Below, piece after piece: positions 24,837 to 33,793 of a stretch of DNA of 64,000 bases. The notes under the pieces are model-generated. The model made no database searches. It saw nothing but the letters and a program-made list of their open reading frames with translations, and had not been told where the DNA came from. The stretch is from Microseira sp041929235 (GTDB lineage Bacteria > Cyanobacteriota > Cyanobacteriia > Cyanobacteriales > Aerosakkonemataceae), in contig NZ_JBHFNP010000029.1 in NCBI RefSeq assembly GCF_041929235.1, positions 62,001 to 126,000 of the forward strand, given 5' to 3'. The position numbers were made by a program, and so were the translations under genes. How positions within the stretch are numbered: the first letter of the stretch is position 1; the number at the start of each line of letters is the position of its first letter.

Positions 24837-24972
24837 AATAGAAACAAAGCGGATAAAGTTAATTCTTGAATGACCGATACTGGAGGTTGAAGTGCTTGCA
24901 TAGAGATGACCCTTGATTAATTAATGTCTACGTCAACGATCAATTGCCAGCGGTAACCAGGTAATAATTGTG

Positions 24973-25010
24973 ACCAATTAGCAATTAGCAATTAGCAATT
25001 AGCAATTACC
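24973..25010. repeat. CAATTAG heptamer array
   Basis: About five CAATTAG units end at the stop codon of the Hpt gene, whose TAG/TAA-like end lies in the array's last copy. Confidence 0.85.
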
Positions 25011-25504
25011 TATTCAAAAAAATCGAACATGGATAGAGTTTCATCGGTTAAAAAAGTGGGGGGGTCCTTTTGGAGCGATCGCTTCCCCATTCCATCCATA
25101 TAATCCCTAATTTGAGCGAAAGTTATTTCGATTTCTGACATAACTTTAATCGCTTTAGCATCGCTGAGTTCTGAAGATTGATTCAGATGATAAACTAACT
25201 CTTTAATCCCGTAAAATGCCTGCATGAACATTTTTTTTAGCTTCAGGTCAAATTTTACCGAACTTTCCAATTGCAAGGTTTGAAAACAAGATTTTAAATT
25301 GGAACAAATACTGGAAATACTGTCAATCCCGAGCATCGCGGCTCCCCCGGCGAGGGAGTGAGCAGCAAACAAAAGATCGTTAACAATCGAGTATTTATCA
25401 ATACTGTTGCTCAAATTTACCAAACCCTGTTCGATGGTATCTAGGTGTGTTGTAGCCTCTTCAATAAAGTAGCCGATCATTCGTTTTTGTCGTTCCGGCT
25501 GCAT
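25010..25504 (-). CDS. Hpt (histidine phosphotransfer) domain protein
   Basis: 164 residues. An N-terminal Hpt four-helix domain has MIGYFIEEATTHLDTIEQGL and the phospho-accepting histidine in LLFAAHSLAGGAAMLG (about residues 44-59, CheA-like spacing). The C-terminal half is helical and acidic, ending MFDFFE, with no kinase domain, so it is a stand-alone phosphotransfer protein for a relay. The possible donors in this window are the hybrid kinases at 3583, 45073 and 47159. It lies between two MuiA-family genes on the same strand, an unexplained association. The stop overlaps a heptamer array. Confidence 0.85.
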   Translation of the reverse strand: MQPERQKRMIGYFIEEATTHLDTIEQGLVNLSNSIDKYSIVNDLLFAAHSLAGGAAMLGIDSISSICSNLKSCFQTLQLESSVKFDLKLKKMFMQAFYGIKELVYHLNQSSELSDAKAIKVMSEIEITFAQIRDYMDGMGKRSLQKDPPTFLTDETLSMFDFFE

Positions 25505-25645
25505 AGTTTTGCCCCTGATAAATGTCTTGTGTTGATTTAAGATATCGGTTTAATGCGCCAGGTAAATCATATGGATATCTTTCTAGCTCAACAAGTTTTT
25601 TTATCGGCGCTTCACCCGTTGCAGGGATTTTTCCACGAAGTATTA

Positions 25646-27859
25646 TTACTCTCGCCGATTTCCTCCGATGATTTCGCTATCGACATAGGTTTTAATCGTG
25701 TAGTCTGCTGATAGGTTTGCCTTGCGTCCACCAGGTACTTTTACCCGCCAGCGATAACCGCCTCGAATCGGCGTGCCGCGTTTCTCTTGTTCGTACTTTT
25801 CCCATGCTGGCGAGACGCGATCGATTTGCACATCTACTTTAGCACCTTCTTGGGGAACGGGTATTCTTTCCCGCACTTCAATTCGCGCTTCTTTGGACAG
25901 GCGATTGGTAATTTCGATCTCAATTTTATGTTGCATTTCGTTAAAGGCGACTAATACCGTGCCAGAGCGGGTTTCTTGATAAAATGTGTTTCTGGCTACT
26001 TTGATTGCTTGTTCGACTCCCAGTCCGATTTCCATTTTTCCTTTTGGGGGTACGGTGGCAATATTGCTTGATAAAATATACTCGCCATCTACGTAAACAT
26101 CCCCAGGGCCGCTGAGTAGGGGTGCTGGTAGGGGGTTGCGAAGTTCGGCTATACGGAAAACGTTGGTATTTTCACGGGGAACGACGATATATCGCAGGTC
26201 TACATTTGTGGTTTTGTTTGTGAGGGCGACAGAATGAAATTGACCATCTGAAGGAATATCAATTCTGCCATTGGCGCTGTAGGCATAGTCAAAAGAAGCT
26301 GCAACTTCTCGCACGTTAATACCGCCGGGAGGAAGGTTGAGATCAAGGCAACTTTCGGCTGTGTTTACTGCTGTTTGGACGACTTTTGTGATGTCAAAAT
26401 TTACAACAACTTTCTGGCGTTGGAGGATTTCTAGGTAAACTTCGTTTCTTTGTTCTAGCGATAATTTACCGCGCTTTGTTTTGTCGTTTGCCGCACCTAG
26501 CCGCATTAAACCGTAGGCAATATAATTGCTTGAATAATCTGTTATTTTTGTGGTGTTGCTGAGGGCATGTCCTTGCTGGAAGCTACCCACTAATGCTCTT
26601 GGGGTGGTAGCTCTAGTTCTTATTGCCAATGTTGCGCGACGGATAAATTCAGGTGCATCTGCTGGTGCCTCAGAAACAACCATTGGCATCGGAATTGCTT
26701 CTGAAATTTCTTCAGTTTTTTCTGACTCAGCAAGCATCGCCTCCAAGTCGGCAAATTCATCCATAGCCGCACCAGCACCAGCAAAAGCTTTCTCAAATTC
26801 CTGAATGCTGGTAATTTTTTGTAATCGCGATACAGATGGAGCGAAAAGATTGGCGATGCGTTGGTGTTTATCAACAGCAGCAAGAGCAATCTTTTTCTGG
26901 CGATCGTAATCTTCAAAAAGTATTTCTGCACCTATAGGATGTCTGCGCCAACCAGTCTTTTTCACCACAGGTTGCGCCTTACCAAGTCGCAACGAAGGCA
27001 ATTCTGGCAAGGCACACCAAGCCATCGGCAATGCGGTTGAAAGTTCCAACCGCACGCCCGACCAATCTTCACCTGTACGCTGACAAATTAAGGCGCGAAT
27101 TGCAATATTTGCAGTTGAATCAACACTATTCAAACGACAAACATAAGTCTGATTCCAACGCGCCCCCGGTACAAAATACTCTATAACTAACCGCGTCTGT
27201 TGCTCTGTATTGAATTCGCCTTCATAACTTAAACTAACAATTGCAGTTTTGCGAAGTTCGTTCGGTCTAGCATTTCTAGCAGTAGAAGCAAGTGTCTGTT
27301 TTTGTTGTAAATCTACCAGATGTTCTTTAGCATGACGCAACATTTCTAATGTTTCCCGCTTTTCCTGCATTCTGGCGCGGATTTGTTCGTCGCTAAAATT
27401 AGCCAGTGCGAGTCTTGCACTCATAGGCGACGGCGGTGGTGCTTTCCCAGGTTCTCCCTCCGGGCGATCCGGTACTTCTAGCCCAGATAATACTGCCATC
27501 TCGTTATCGATTAAGGCAATAATATCTTCAAGACGCTGCACTTCTGCTTTTGCTGCACGTAGTTCTTCATCCGCTGGTGGATTGGGTGTTTCTGATGGCG
27601 GAGGAACAGCTAAACCAATGCGAATATCCGATGCAATGGGGACATTACCGCCATCGAATTCAACCCGCACCCGGACGCTGGTATCATCCAAAGCTAGAGG
27701 CAATGAAGCAATTTCTACTTGTTCTGGCAATGAGTCTGGTGTGAGGCGCAACTCGGCGATGCGTGCGATTGTTGCACCAGCAGCGTAGATTTTAACCGCG
27801 TCGATTCTGGATGTGAGTTGTGCGATGGTCATAATTTCATTTTGACCTAAGACTTCCAT
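25646..27859 (-). CDS. DUF4139 (mucoidy inhibitor MuiA family) protein 2
   Basis: 737 residues, the full-length family layout. DUF4140 at the N-terminus (SRIDAVKIYAAGATIARIAEL), a coiled coil around 105-200 (AAKAEVQRLEDIIALIDNEM; ARMQEKRETLEMLRHAKEHL), and DUF4139 with YFVPGARWNQTYVCRL, GEDWSGVRLELSTALPM and, near the end, IEVRERIPVPQEGAKVDVQI and YRWRVKVPGGRKANLSADYT. An insert rich in Ala/Glu (about 340-400) is low complexity. It has no signal peptide. M10 (27832) is an alternative start and aligns better with family N-termini. It is upstream of the Hpt gene (141-bp gap) and the shorter paralogue. Confidence 0.85.
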   Translation of the reverse strand: MEVLGQNEIMTIAQLTSRIDAVKIYAAGATIARIAELRLTPDSLPEQVEIASLPLALDDTSVRVRVEFDGGNVPIASDIRIGLAVPPPSETPNPPADEELRAAKAEVQRLEDIIALIDNEMAVLSGLEVPDRPEGEPGKAPPPSPMSARLALANFSDEQIRARMQEKRETLEMLRHAKEHLVDLQQKQTLASTARNARPNELRKTAIVSLSYEGEFNTEQQTRLVIEYFVPGARWNQTYVCRLNSVDSTANIAIRALICQRTGEDWSGVRLELSTALPMAWCALPELPSLRLGKAQPVVKKTGWRRHPIGAEILFEDYDRQKKIALAAVDKHQRIANLFAPSVSRLQKITSIQEFEKAFAGAGAAMDEFADLEAMLAESEKTEEISEAIPMPMVVSEAPADAPEFIRRATLAIRTRATTPRALVGSFQQGHALSNTTKITDYSSNYIAYGLMRLGAANDKTKRGKLSLEQRNEVYLEILQRQKVVVNFDITKVVQTAVNTAESCLDLNLPPGGINVREVAASFDYAYSANGRIDIPSDGQFHSVALTNKTTNVDLRYIVVPRENTNVFRIAELRNPLPAPLLSGPGDVYVDGEYILSSNIATVPPKGKMEIGLGVEQAIKVARNTFYQETRSGTVLVAFNEMQHKIEIEITNRLSKEARIEVRERIPVPQEGAKVDVQIDRVSPAWEKYEQEKRGTPIRGGYRWRVKVPGGRKANLSADYTIKTYVDSEIIGGNRRE

Positions 27860-28029
27860 TTATATCTATGTCTTGCCCCATTGCACTTATGCAGTTTAAG
27901 TCATAGTGGACGCTGGCTGCTTTCTCCCTGTGCCACAACGGGACTTTGTCCTGTGCCTTTGTGCCAGATTTGAGCAAGACTTTCACCCTGAATCCCCATA
28001 GAACACCGTTCCCCATAGGGATATACCCA

Positions 28030-28098
28030 CAGGACTTACGCAAACACCAAAGTTTCTATCAAAAACCCGGTTTCTGGCTTCGACCTGCGTAAGTCCTG
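28030..28098. repeat. Complete CAGGACTTACGCA foldback element, 69 bp
   Basis: CAGGACTTACGCA at 28030 and its complement TGCGTAAGTCCTG ending at 28098 are perfect 13-base terminal inverted repeats. The centre holds CAAAGTTTC and GAAACCCGGTTTC-like sequence. It resembles a MITE, and this copy defines the ends of a family seen also at 1659, 18138, 60974 and 61022. Confidence 0.85.
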
Positions 28099-28120
28099 AC
28101 CCAATTAATTATGACTGAAA

Positions 28121-28281
28121 TCTTGCACTAATACCCACAGCCCGCCAGGGAATAAATTCCAAAGCTGATAGCAAAAGTCCTCTAAAACAGGACTGAAATA
28201 CAAACCAGTCCACTTAAGTGGACTTGGGCTAAAAACCCTGGGAATTTATTCCACGGCGGGGGACAAGCAACAGGTGCAAGA
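28121..28281. repeat. Foldback element with CCCGCC..GGGAATAAATTCC arms
   Basis: Left arm CCCGCCAGGGAATAAATTCC (28141-28160) is complementary to GGAATTTATTCCACGGCGGG (28241-28260), with outer TCTTGCAC/GTGCAAGA. The centre holds the perfect palindrome AGTCCACTTAAGTGGACT (28207-28224). A sister element lies at 52097-52268, and half-arms occur in the 129-bp repeats at 13971 and 14680. Confidence 0.85.
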
Positions 28282-28305
28282 TCTGAATTTGACTTAAATC
28301 CCCAT

Positions 28306-28593
28306 TTAATTCTGCCGATGAAACTTTTGATACAGCATTGCCTTTACAGGTTGACCTCCCCGCAAATGTCGTTCTACGACTGCTAGCACTTCATCGGGAT
28401 GTACCCCGTTATACCAAACTTCCTCCGGCAAAATCAGTACCATCGGCCCATTGCCGCATTGTCCCAGACAACGGGAAGCGATCGCAAAAACCCCCGCCAC
28501 AGGATGCGCCTGAAATGCTGCTAGCACTTTAGCCGCACCCTGTTTGCGACAGGCATTATTTTGGCAAACCAAAACCGTTCTAGCAGACTCCAT
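28306..28593 (-). CDS. Thioredoxin-like [2Fe-2S] ferredoxin
   Basis: 95 residues. Four conserved cysteines occur in the order VLVCQNNACRKQGA (C10, C15) and ASRCLGQCGNGPMVLIL (C42, C46), the ligand pattern of the thioredoxin-like 2Fe-2S family. Such proteins transfer electrons, but the partner here is unknown. The C-terminus (YNGVHPDEVLAVVERHLRGG) is typical of the cyanobacterial members. It is four bases downstream of the disrupted alcohol dehydrogenase on the same strand and may depend on its promoter. Confidence 0.9.
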   Translation of the reverse strand: MESARTVLVCQNNACRKQGAAKVLAAFQAHPVAGVFAIASRCLGQCGNGPMVLILPEEVWYNGVHPDEVLAVVERHLRGGQPVKAMLYQKFHRQN

Positions 28594-28597
28594 TGCC

Positions 28598-29616
28598 TTA
28601 ATTAACTGTCAAAACGGCTCGATAGCGTACCTTGTTATCCCGGACTTTCTGCATCGCCTCGTTCGCTTGTGGCAAAGGAAACGTCTCTACAATCGGTTTA
28701 ATGCCAAACCGATCCGCAATCGAAAGCATTTCCATCATCATCCCTCTCCCACCAATCGGAGAAGCCATAACCCGGCGACGCTTGCTAAGTAAAGCGAACA
28801 GCGGTATATTAAGCGGCTCGGAAGCCACGCCGACTAGGGATAAAGTCCCGTCAGAATCGAGATATTGCAAATAAGCCCCCCAATCTAAGGAAATCGGAAC
28901 GGTACTGAGTATTATATATTTAACTTTTGCTTTGGAGGGGGCGGGGATGCTCCGGGGGGTACAACCACGACGTGACGCGCCCCTAGTTGGGTAGCAAACT
29001 GCGCCTTATCATCAGAGGTGGTAAAAACCGTGACGCTATTTCCCAAATGACTGGCAAACTGCACCGCCAAATGACCCAGACCGCCGATGCCAATTATGCC
29101 AATTTCTTGCCCGGAAGTCATGCCAGCATAGCGCAAACCTGAGTATACAGTGATACCGCCGCACAACAGCGGCGCTGCAACTTCGGTGTCAATTCCGGGG
29201 GGGATGGGAAAGGCGAAACGCGAGTCTACAGTTAAGTAATCGGCGAAACCGCCATAGCCGTTGACAATCAATGCTTTGTTTTGGTCGCAGAGATTTTCGT
29301 TACCTTTGAGACAATCAGAGCATTGCAGACACGCAGACATTTGCCAGCCAACGCCGATGCGATCGCCCACTTTCAGATGCCGTACTTGGTTCCCAACCTC
29401 GACCACTTCCCCAATAACTTCATGACCGGGTACTAACGGATACCGGGAGTTCCCCCAGTCACCATCGATCATGTGAATATCCGAGTGACAGATACCGCAA
29501 GCTAAAACTTTAATTAAGCAGTCATAACCTTGGAGTGGCTGTGGTTCAAAACTATAAGGCTTTAAGCCTTCACCAGACTGATAAACTGCCAATGCGTTGA
29601 TTTGCATAGTTGTCAT
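28598..29616 (-). pseudogene. Zinc-dependent NADP alcohol dehydrogenase (cinnamyl-type), disrupted
   Basis: The first part (from 29616) is a normal MDR/CAD-type enzyme: CGICHSDIHMIDGDWG with catalytic zinc ligand, GHEVIGEVVEVG, the structural-zinc cysteines in CLQCSDCLKGNENLC, and the coenzyme motif GIGGLGHLAVQFA. After GARHVVV the frame turns into PPGASPPPPKQK and stops at TAA near 28912. The true sequence resumes in another frame as ILSTVPISLDWGAYLQYLDS and runs to LPQANEAMQKVRDNKVRYRAVL. About 20 residues between the coenzyme domain parts are replaced by a GC-rich patch. Neither half would be active alone. The ATG is preceded by a hairpin after cysK. Confidence 0.8.
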
Positions 29617-29630
29617 TTGTTAGTGGTGTA

Positions 29631-29676
29631 GGGGCGGGTTTTACCTAGCATATATAAGTTTATATAAACCCGCCCC
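29631..29676. repeat. GGGGCGGGTTT foldback element
   Basis: GGGGCGGGTTT (29631-29641) pairs with AAACCCGCCCC (29666-29676). It lies between cysK and the alcohol dehydrogenase and could terminate cysK transcripts. Same family as 14269-14327. Confidence 0.75.
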
Positions 29677-29700
29677 GCTGCTTTTTACCGGGACGACTGA

Positions 29701-30675
29701 CTAATCAGGTAATAAACCTTTTGCCGCTAACCATTCCCGATTAAACAACCGCGACTGATACCGCGCACCGCCGTCACAAAGAATTGTCACAATTGTATGA
29801 CCAGGCCCCATCTGCTTAGCAAGCGCAAAAGCCGCACCTACATTAATTCCCACAGAACCACCCATAAACAGTCCATCTTTTCTTAGCAGTTGATAAATCG
29901 CCCTTACTGCTTGTTTATCATCAATTTGGAGCGCATCGTCGATGGGTGCGCCTTCCATATTCGCCGTAACGCGGCTATTACCAATCCCTTCTGTAATCGA
30001 ACTTCCTTCTATTTTGATTTCTCCCGTTTTGGCATAACTGTAAAGTCCGCTACCCATCGGATCTGCCAAAACTGTTTTAACGTTGGGATTTTTATCTTTC
30101 AGATACATCGACACTCCCGCATAAGTTCCACCCGTTCCGGTAGCGCAGGTAAAAGCATCAATTTTGCCATCGGTTTGTTCCCAAATTTCTTTTCCCGTCG
30201 TTTCGTAATGGGCGCGGCGGTTTGCTAAATTATCAAATTGATTCGCCCAAATTGCATTTTCCATTTCAGATGCAATTCGACCGGATAGCCTGACATAATT
30301 ATTGGGGTCTTTATAGGGGACGGCGGGAACGGGACGGACTTCCGCACCCAGCGTCCTTAATGCGTCCATTTTTTCCTGAGATTGAGTATCTGGGATAATA
30401 ATTAGGCATTTGTAGCCTTTGGCATTGCAAATGTGCGCCAGTCCAATTCCCGTATTGCCAGCGGTTCCCTCGACAACCGTACCCCCTGGTTTGAGCAAGC
30501 CTTTTTCTTCTGCCTCTTTTATGATATAGAGCGCAGCGCGGTCTTTAACCGAACCGCCGGGATTGAGAAATTCTGCCTTACCCAAAATTTCGCATCCAGT
30601 TTCCTCGCTAAAGCTGTTCAAGCGAATCAGCGGCGTGTTGCCAATTGTGCCGACAAATCCGTCTTTGATGTCCAT
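29701..30675 (-). CDS. cysK: Cysteine synthase (O-acetylserine sulfhydrylase)
   Basis: About 324 residues from the ATG at 30675. This PLP enzyme makes cysteine from O-acetylserine and sulfide. Seen are GFVGTIGNTPLIRLNSFSEE, the PLP lysine in LNPGGSVKDRAA, the substrate loop EGTAGNTGIGLAHICNAKG, the phosphate-binding CATGTGGTYAGVS and a C-terminal TILCDGGARYQSRLFN. The layout favours CysK over CysM, though the two are hard to separate without trees. An in-frame ATG at 30696 would add seven residues. It is single in this neighbourhood, with a repeat hairpin downstream and 1.1 kb of non-coding DNA upstream. Confidence 0.93.
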   Translation of the reverse strand: MDIKDGFVGTIGNTPLIRLNSFSEETGCEILGKAEFLNPGGSVKDRAALYIIKEAEEKGLLKPGGTVVEGTAGNTGIGLAHICNAKGYKCLIIIPDTQSQEKMDALRTLGAEVRPVPAVPYKDPNNYVRLSGRIASEMENAIWANQFDNLANRRAHYETTGKEIWEQTDGKIDAFTCATGTGGTYAGVSMYLKDKNPNVKTVLADPMGSGLYSYAKTGEIKIEGSSITEGIGNSRVTANMEGAPIDDALQIDDKQAVRAIYQLLRKDGLFMGGSVGINVGAAFALAKQMGPGHTIVTILCDGGARYQSRLFNREWLAAKGLLPD

Positions 30676-30879
30676 CGTCAATTTACCTAATCTCATTCGC
30701 TATAAAGATTTTGACCTATATCGGTATTAGACAAGGACCGAATACCAAGTCAAACGCAGGCAGGATGCCTACCCCACAAGAGTTTTTGGCGTGCCAAACC
30801 TGGTTTCATCAGACCCTCTGACCAGCGGGTATGGCAAATGCCTACGGCTGCAAGCATTTGAGCCAATTAATCAGCTTTA

Positions 30880-31095
30880 CTGATCGCTTGACCAGCACCC
30901 GCAGACGCTCTCTTGCACCCTTCTCCAGTGAGAAGCACCTAGTCTTGAGCCTCCCGAATTTATTTGTGGAGAAGAGAAGAAGACACGGGGAAGTTCTGAC
31001 ACGGTGACGCGGGGAGTTTTTAATCACAGTCTCCCCTTCTTGTTCAAAGTTGGAATCCCCTCGATCCTACCATGGGGTGTCCCCGCGTCCGCTTC
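30880..31095. repeat. Dispersed repeat of about 200 bp, copy 1
   Basis: Contains CACCTAGTCTTGAGCCTCCC, AATTTATTTGTGGAGAAGAG and GGAATCCCCTCGATCCTACC followed by ATGGGGTGTCCCCGCG. The last part is nearly identical to the reverse complement of about 63676-63709, and the first parts match 63715-63760 in the same inverted order. It is a non-coding dispersed element. Confidence 0.65.
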
Positions 31096-31388
31096 AATTT
31101 TCTGGAATACCCGAATATCGCTTCATTTTTTACCTCTATCTCAACTTTACCGTATTTTCCTGCAGATAGGAACTGCCGATTTATGAAAACTTTTTCTATT
31201 TGCTTAATACTTCAGTATTTATCGAGTCTTCCTACTTTTTGTTGATGCTTTTTTCCTATTTAAATAAATATGCGAACGCCAATAAAGACAAGCGATACCC
31301 GACCTATGCCATAGCATATTTAAAAATTAAAGTGACCCAGAGCCACCCACTAATTTCATTGTTGAGGTTGGTTTACTCCACGGGGAGC

Positions 31389-31419
31389 TTGACACAGATC
31401 TAAAAATTTACAGTATGAT
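31389..31419 (+). promoter_or_regulatory. Candidate sigma-70-type promoter
   Basis: TTGACA at 31389-31394 and TATGAT at 31414-31419 with a 19-bp spacer. If used, the acyltransferase transcript would have a leader of about 400 bases. The long spacer keeps confidence low. Confidence 0.35.
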
Positions 31420-31835
31420 TATGGATATAGTGCCAGCAATATCGAGTGTATGCCTATGACTTCTGTCGGTAAGTTTGTTCCCTGTTATCTCGATTGACAG
31501 TCAGGCAATATGGTTATGCATTCATTGGCCTACAGCTAATATTTTGTGAAAGGTTTGTGAAAATGAATATTCGTTTTTTGGCTAATATTTAATCTCCAGT
31601 GGCGACTGGTAACGAGGGTGCGCTAGCCTTTTCGCCACTCTTTCATTAACAGTAATTCTTGCGCCGCCTACTTACTCTTAATCGTAGGTGTTGAGGAGAG
31701 CTTTTTTTGGGGTGCATATAGTAAACCCTTCAGGGTTTACTGATATTTTTATGTGCATATTTTCCTTGGTTTACAAGGCGGCTACTAGACAGAAGCCGTC
31801 ACCATTCAACATGCATTCGCCATTCCAAAATCTCC

Positions 31836-32939
31836 ATGCAATTACAACTCCAACTCACCGGAAAAGTCAAAAAACAAAATCAATTAAAACACATGATTCA
31901 GCTAGATGCTTTACGAGCAATAGCTGTATTTGGTGTCCTAGTTTACCACTGGCTACCTCAACAATTTTTTTTTAATTCCACGGTTGGAGTAGGTACACTT
32001 GGAGTCAAGTTGTTCTTTGTACTTAGTGGGTTTCTGATTACCTTGATCTTATTAAATACTAGGGAAAACCTAGAAGGTAATCAACGCATTTGGGTTAATA
32101 TACGCAATTTTTATATCCGGCGTTTCCTGCGAATTTTACCTATTTATTATCTCACTCTTTTTTTTACAACAATATTTTTTCTAGGGCTTCATCCATCTTT
32201 TATTTGGCATTTTGCCTACTTATCCAATTTTTACTATGCTTGGCATAAGTGGGATATTAATTCACCCTTTTGGTCTTTAGCTATTGAGTTTCAATTCTAT
32301 TTATTTTGGCCTTTGTTTGTTTTATTCGTGCCTAAAAAGCATCTTGATAAGCTAATTTACTCAACAATTATAATCGCGCCTTTGTTCAGGATTTTATGCC
32401 TGCAAATGGCATTAAACGACCGAATTAGAATCAACCTGCTTACCCCCGCCTGCTTTGATTCCCTTGGCTTAGGAGCTTTATTAGCATTTTACAATTACAA
32501 CCAGAATAGATCTAGATCTAAGAGTTTGTTATCCAATCTGGGTTTCTGGATCGGAGGTTCGTTGTCTTTCGCTCTCATTATTACCAAAAACCATATAGAT
32601 CCTGGACTCAGATTAGTCGTTCAAGATAGTATCAACGCTTTGTTTTTTGTCTGGGTAGTAGATCGTGCTGCACGGGGTTTCGGGAACATTACAGGCAGTA
32701 TTTTAGAATTCAAACCGCTTGTCTACCTGGGTAAGATTAGTTATGGAATATACATTTATCACAGTTTTGTAGCTGGCTGGGTTGTTCCTACTATCCTGAA
32801 TTATTTGGGCTTTTCCTATCCCAAGTCAGTGGGAATTCAATTTGTGCTTAACACTGTAACCACGATTGTTGTGGCAATGCTTTCATGGCATTATATCGAG
32901 CAGCCCATCAACAATTTAAAGCGACACTTTAAAGTATAA
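31836..32939 (+). CDS. Acyltransferase family 3 membrane protein (OafA/YrhL-like)
   Basis: 367 residues with about ten membrane helices. Proteins of this family move acetyl or other acyl groups onto exported polysaccharides at the membrane. Seen are the signature QLDALRAIAVFGVLVYHWLP with its conserved His near the first helix, GTLGVKLFFVLSGFLITLIL, FYIRRFLRILPIYYLTLFF and the C-terminal YIEQPINNLKRHF. There is no SGNH C-terminal domain. The ATG 31836 follows CTCC; M20 at 31893 is an alternative start that just precedes the signature. It precedes, on the opposite strand, a polysaccharide gene group (33.8-39.8 kb), which suggests a decorating role. Confidence 0.9.
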   Translation: MQLQLQLTGKVKKQNQLKHMIQLDALRAIAVFGVLVYHWLPQQFFFNSTVGVGTLGVKLFFVLSGFLITLILLNTRENLEGNQRIWVNIRNFYIRRFLRILPIYYLTLFFTTIFFLGLHPSFIWHFAYLSNFYYAWHKWDINSPFWSLAIEFQFYLFWPLFVLFVPKKHLDKLIYSTIIIAPLFRILCLQMALNDRIRINLLTPACFDSLGLGALLAFYNYNQNRSRSKSLLSNLGFWIGGSLSFALIITKNHIDPGLRLVVQDSINALFFVWVVDRAARGFGNITGSILEFKPLVYLGKISYGIYIYHSFVAGWVVPTILNYLGFSYPKSVGIQFVLNTVTTIVVAMLSWHYIEQPINNLKRHFKV

Positions 32940-32959
32940 GCTAACAATATGGGAAAACC

Positions 32960-32988
32960 AAATAGGGTGAGTATTGCTCACCCTATTT
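32960..32988. terminator. Bidirectional intrinsic terminator
   Basis: AAATAGGGTGAG, loop TATTG, CTCACCCTATTT: a perfect 12-bp stem with A- and T-rich flanks between the convergent acyltransferase and peroxiredoxin genes. Confidence 0.9.
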
Positions 32989-32998
32989 GACTTTTGCC

Positions 32999-33637
32999 TT
33001 ACTTATTGGGTTGAGGCGTCATCCGCAGATAGGGTTTAATTTCCTCATATCCTTTGGGGAATTTCTGCTTCAGCACTTCCGGATCTTTGAGGGATGGGAC
33101 AATTACGCAATCTTCCCCATCTTTCCAGTTGGCAGGAGTTGCCACGCTGTAATTATCCGTTAGTTGCAGAGAGTCAATTACCCGCAGCAATTCATCAAAG
33201 TTGCGCCCCGTGCTGGGAGGATAGGTAAAGGTCAGACGCAGTTTCTTTTGCGGGTCGATTACGAACACAGACCGAACTGTTACCGTATTGCTGGCATTGG
33301 GGTGGATCATGTCATAAAGGTCAGAAACCTTTTTATCCGGGTCTGCCAGAATCGGATAATTGAGCTGGACGCTTTGGGTTTCTTCAATATCGCCGATCCA
33401 GCCTTTGTGGGATTCTACATCGTCTACGCTCAGAGCGATCGCTTTCACATTTCGCTTGTCAAATTCCGGCTTGAGGCGGGCGACTTCCCCTAATTCCGTC
33501 GTGCAAACGGGTGTATAATCCGCAGGGTGCGAGAATAGAACCACCCAGCTGTCGCCTGCCCAGTCGTAAAAGTTGATTTCGCCTTCACTAGAGGCTTGAG
33601 TAAAGTTAGGTACAGTGTCGCCTAATCTAAGCGCCAT
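32999..33637 (-). CDS. 1-Cys peroxiredoxin (Prx6 type)
   Basis: 212 residues, typical of the Prx6 group. It reduces hydrogen and organic peroxides in the cytoplasm. The peroxidatic cysteine is C45 in HPADYTPVCTTELG, with conserved His/Thr around it; Arg in TVRSVFVIDPQKKLRLTFTYPPSTGRN completes the site. The C-terminal domain (YSVATPANWKDGEDCVIVPS) is the extended Prx6 type and has no resolving-cysteine motif. ACTTGTTATGG precedes the coding region; the start is an ATG. It converges on the acyltransferase gene with a strong shared terminator. Confidence 0.95.
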   Translation of the reverse strand: MALRLGDTVPNFTQASSEGEINFYDWAGDSWVVLFSHPADYTPVCTTELGEVARLKPEFDKRNVKAIALSVDDVESHKGWIGDIEETQSVQLNYPILADPDKKVSDLYDMIHPNASNTVTVRSVFVIDPQKKLRLTFTYPPSTGRNFDELLRVIDSLQLTDNYSVATPANWKDGEDCVIVPSLKDPEVLKQKFPKGYEEIKPYLRMTPQPNK

Positions 33638-33793
33638 AACAAGTTTCCCCCGATTTTGAAACCGATCAATTATCTACTTTGCGATTGTGCCATAAAATCC
33701 GGTTCTCCGGTCGGGCAATAGATCTTTTTACAATTTGCCCAAAACATTCGGGTAGGAATTGTTATCCTACCCCAGCGGCGATCGCACCAGGTC

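Larger units (their letters stand above)
30697..31835. other. 1.1-kb stretch without a gene
   Basis: I see no credible protein gene here. 30880-31095 is a copy of a repeat shared in inverted orientation with 63600-63830. The part from 31100 to 31830 is AT-rich and holds a candidate promoter (31389-31419) and the hairpin AGTAAACCC..GGGTTTACT (about 31719-31740). The rest may be a long leader of the acyltransferase gene. Confidence 0.6.

Noticed and set aside
31688..31975. Protein gene upstream of the acyltransferase
   Set aside because: It overlaps the acyltransferase start in another frame and contains only leader and hairpin sequence.
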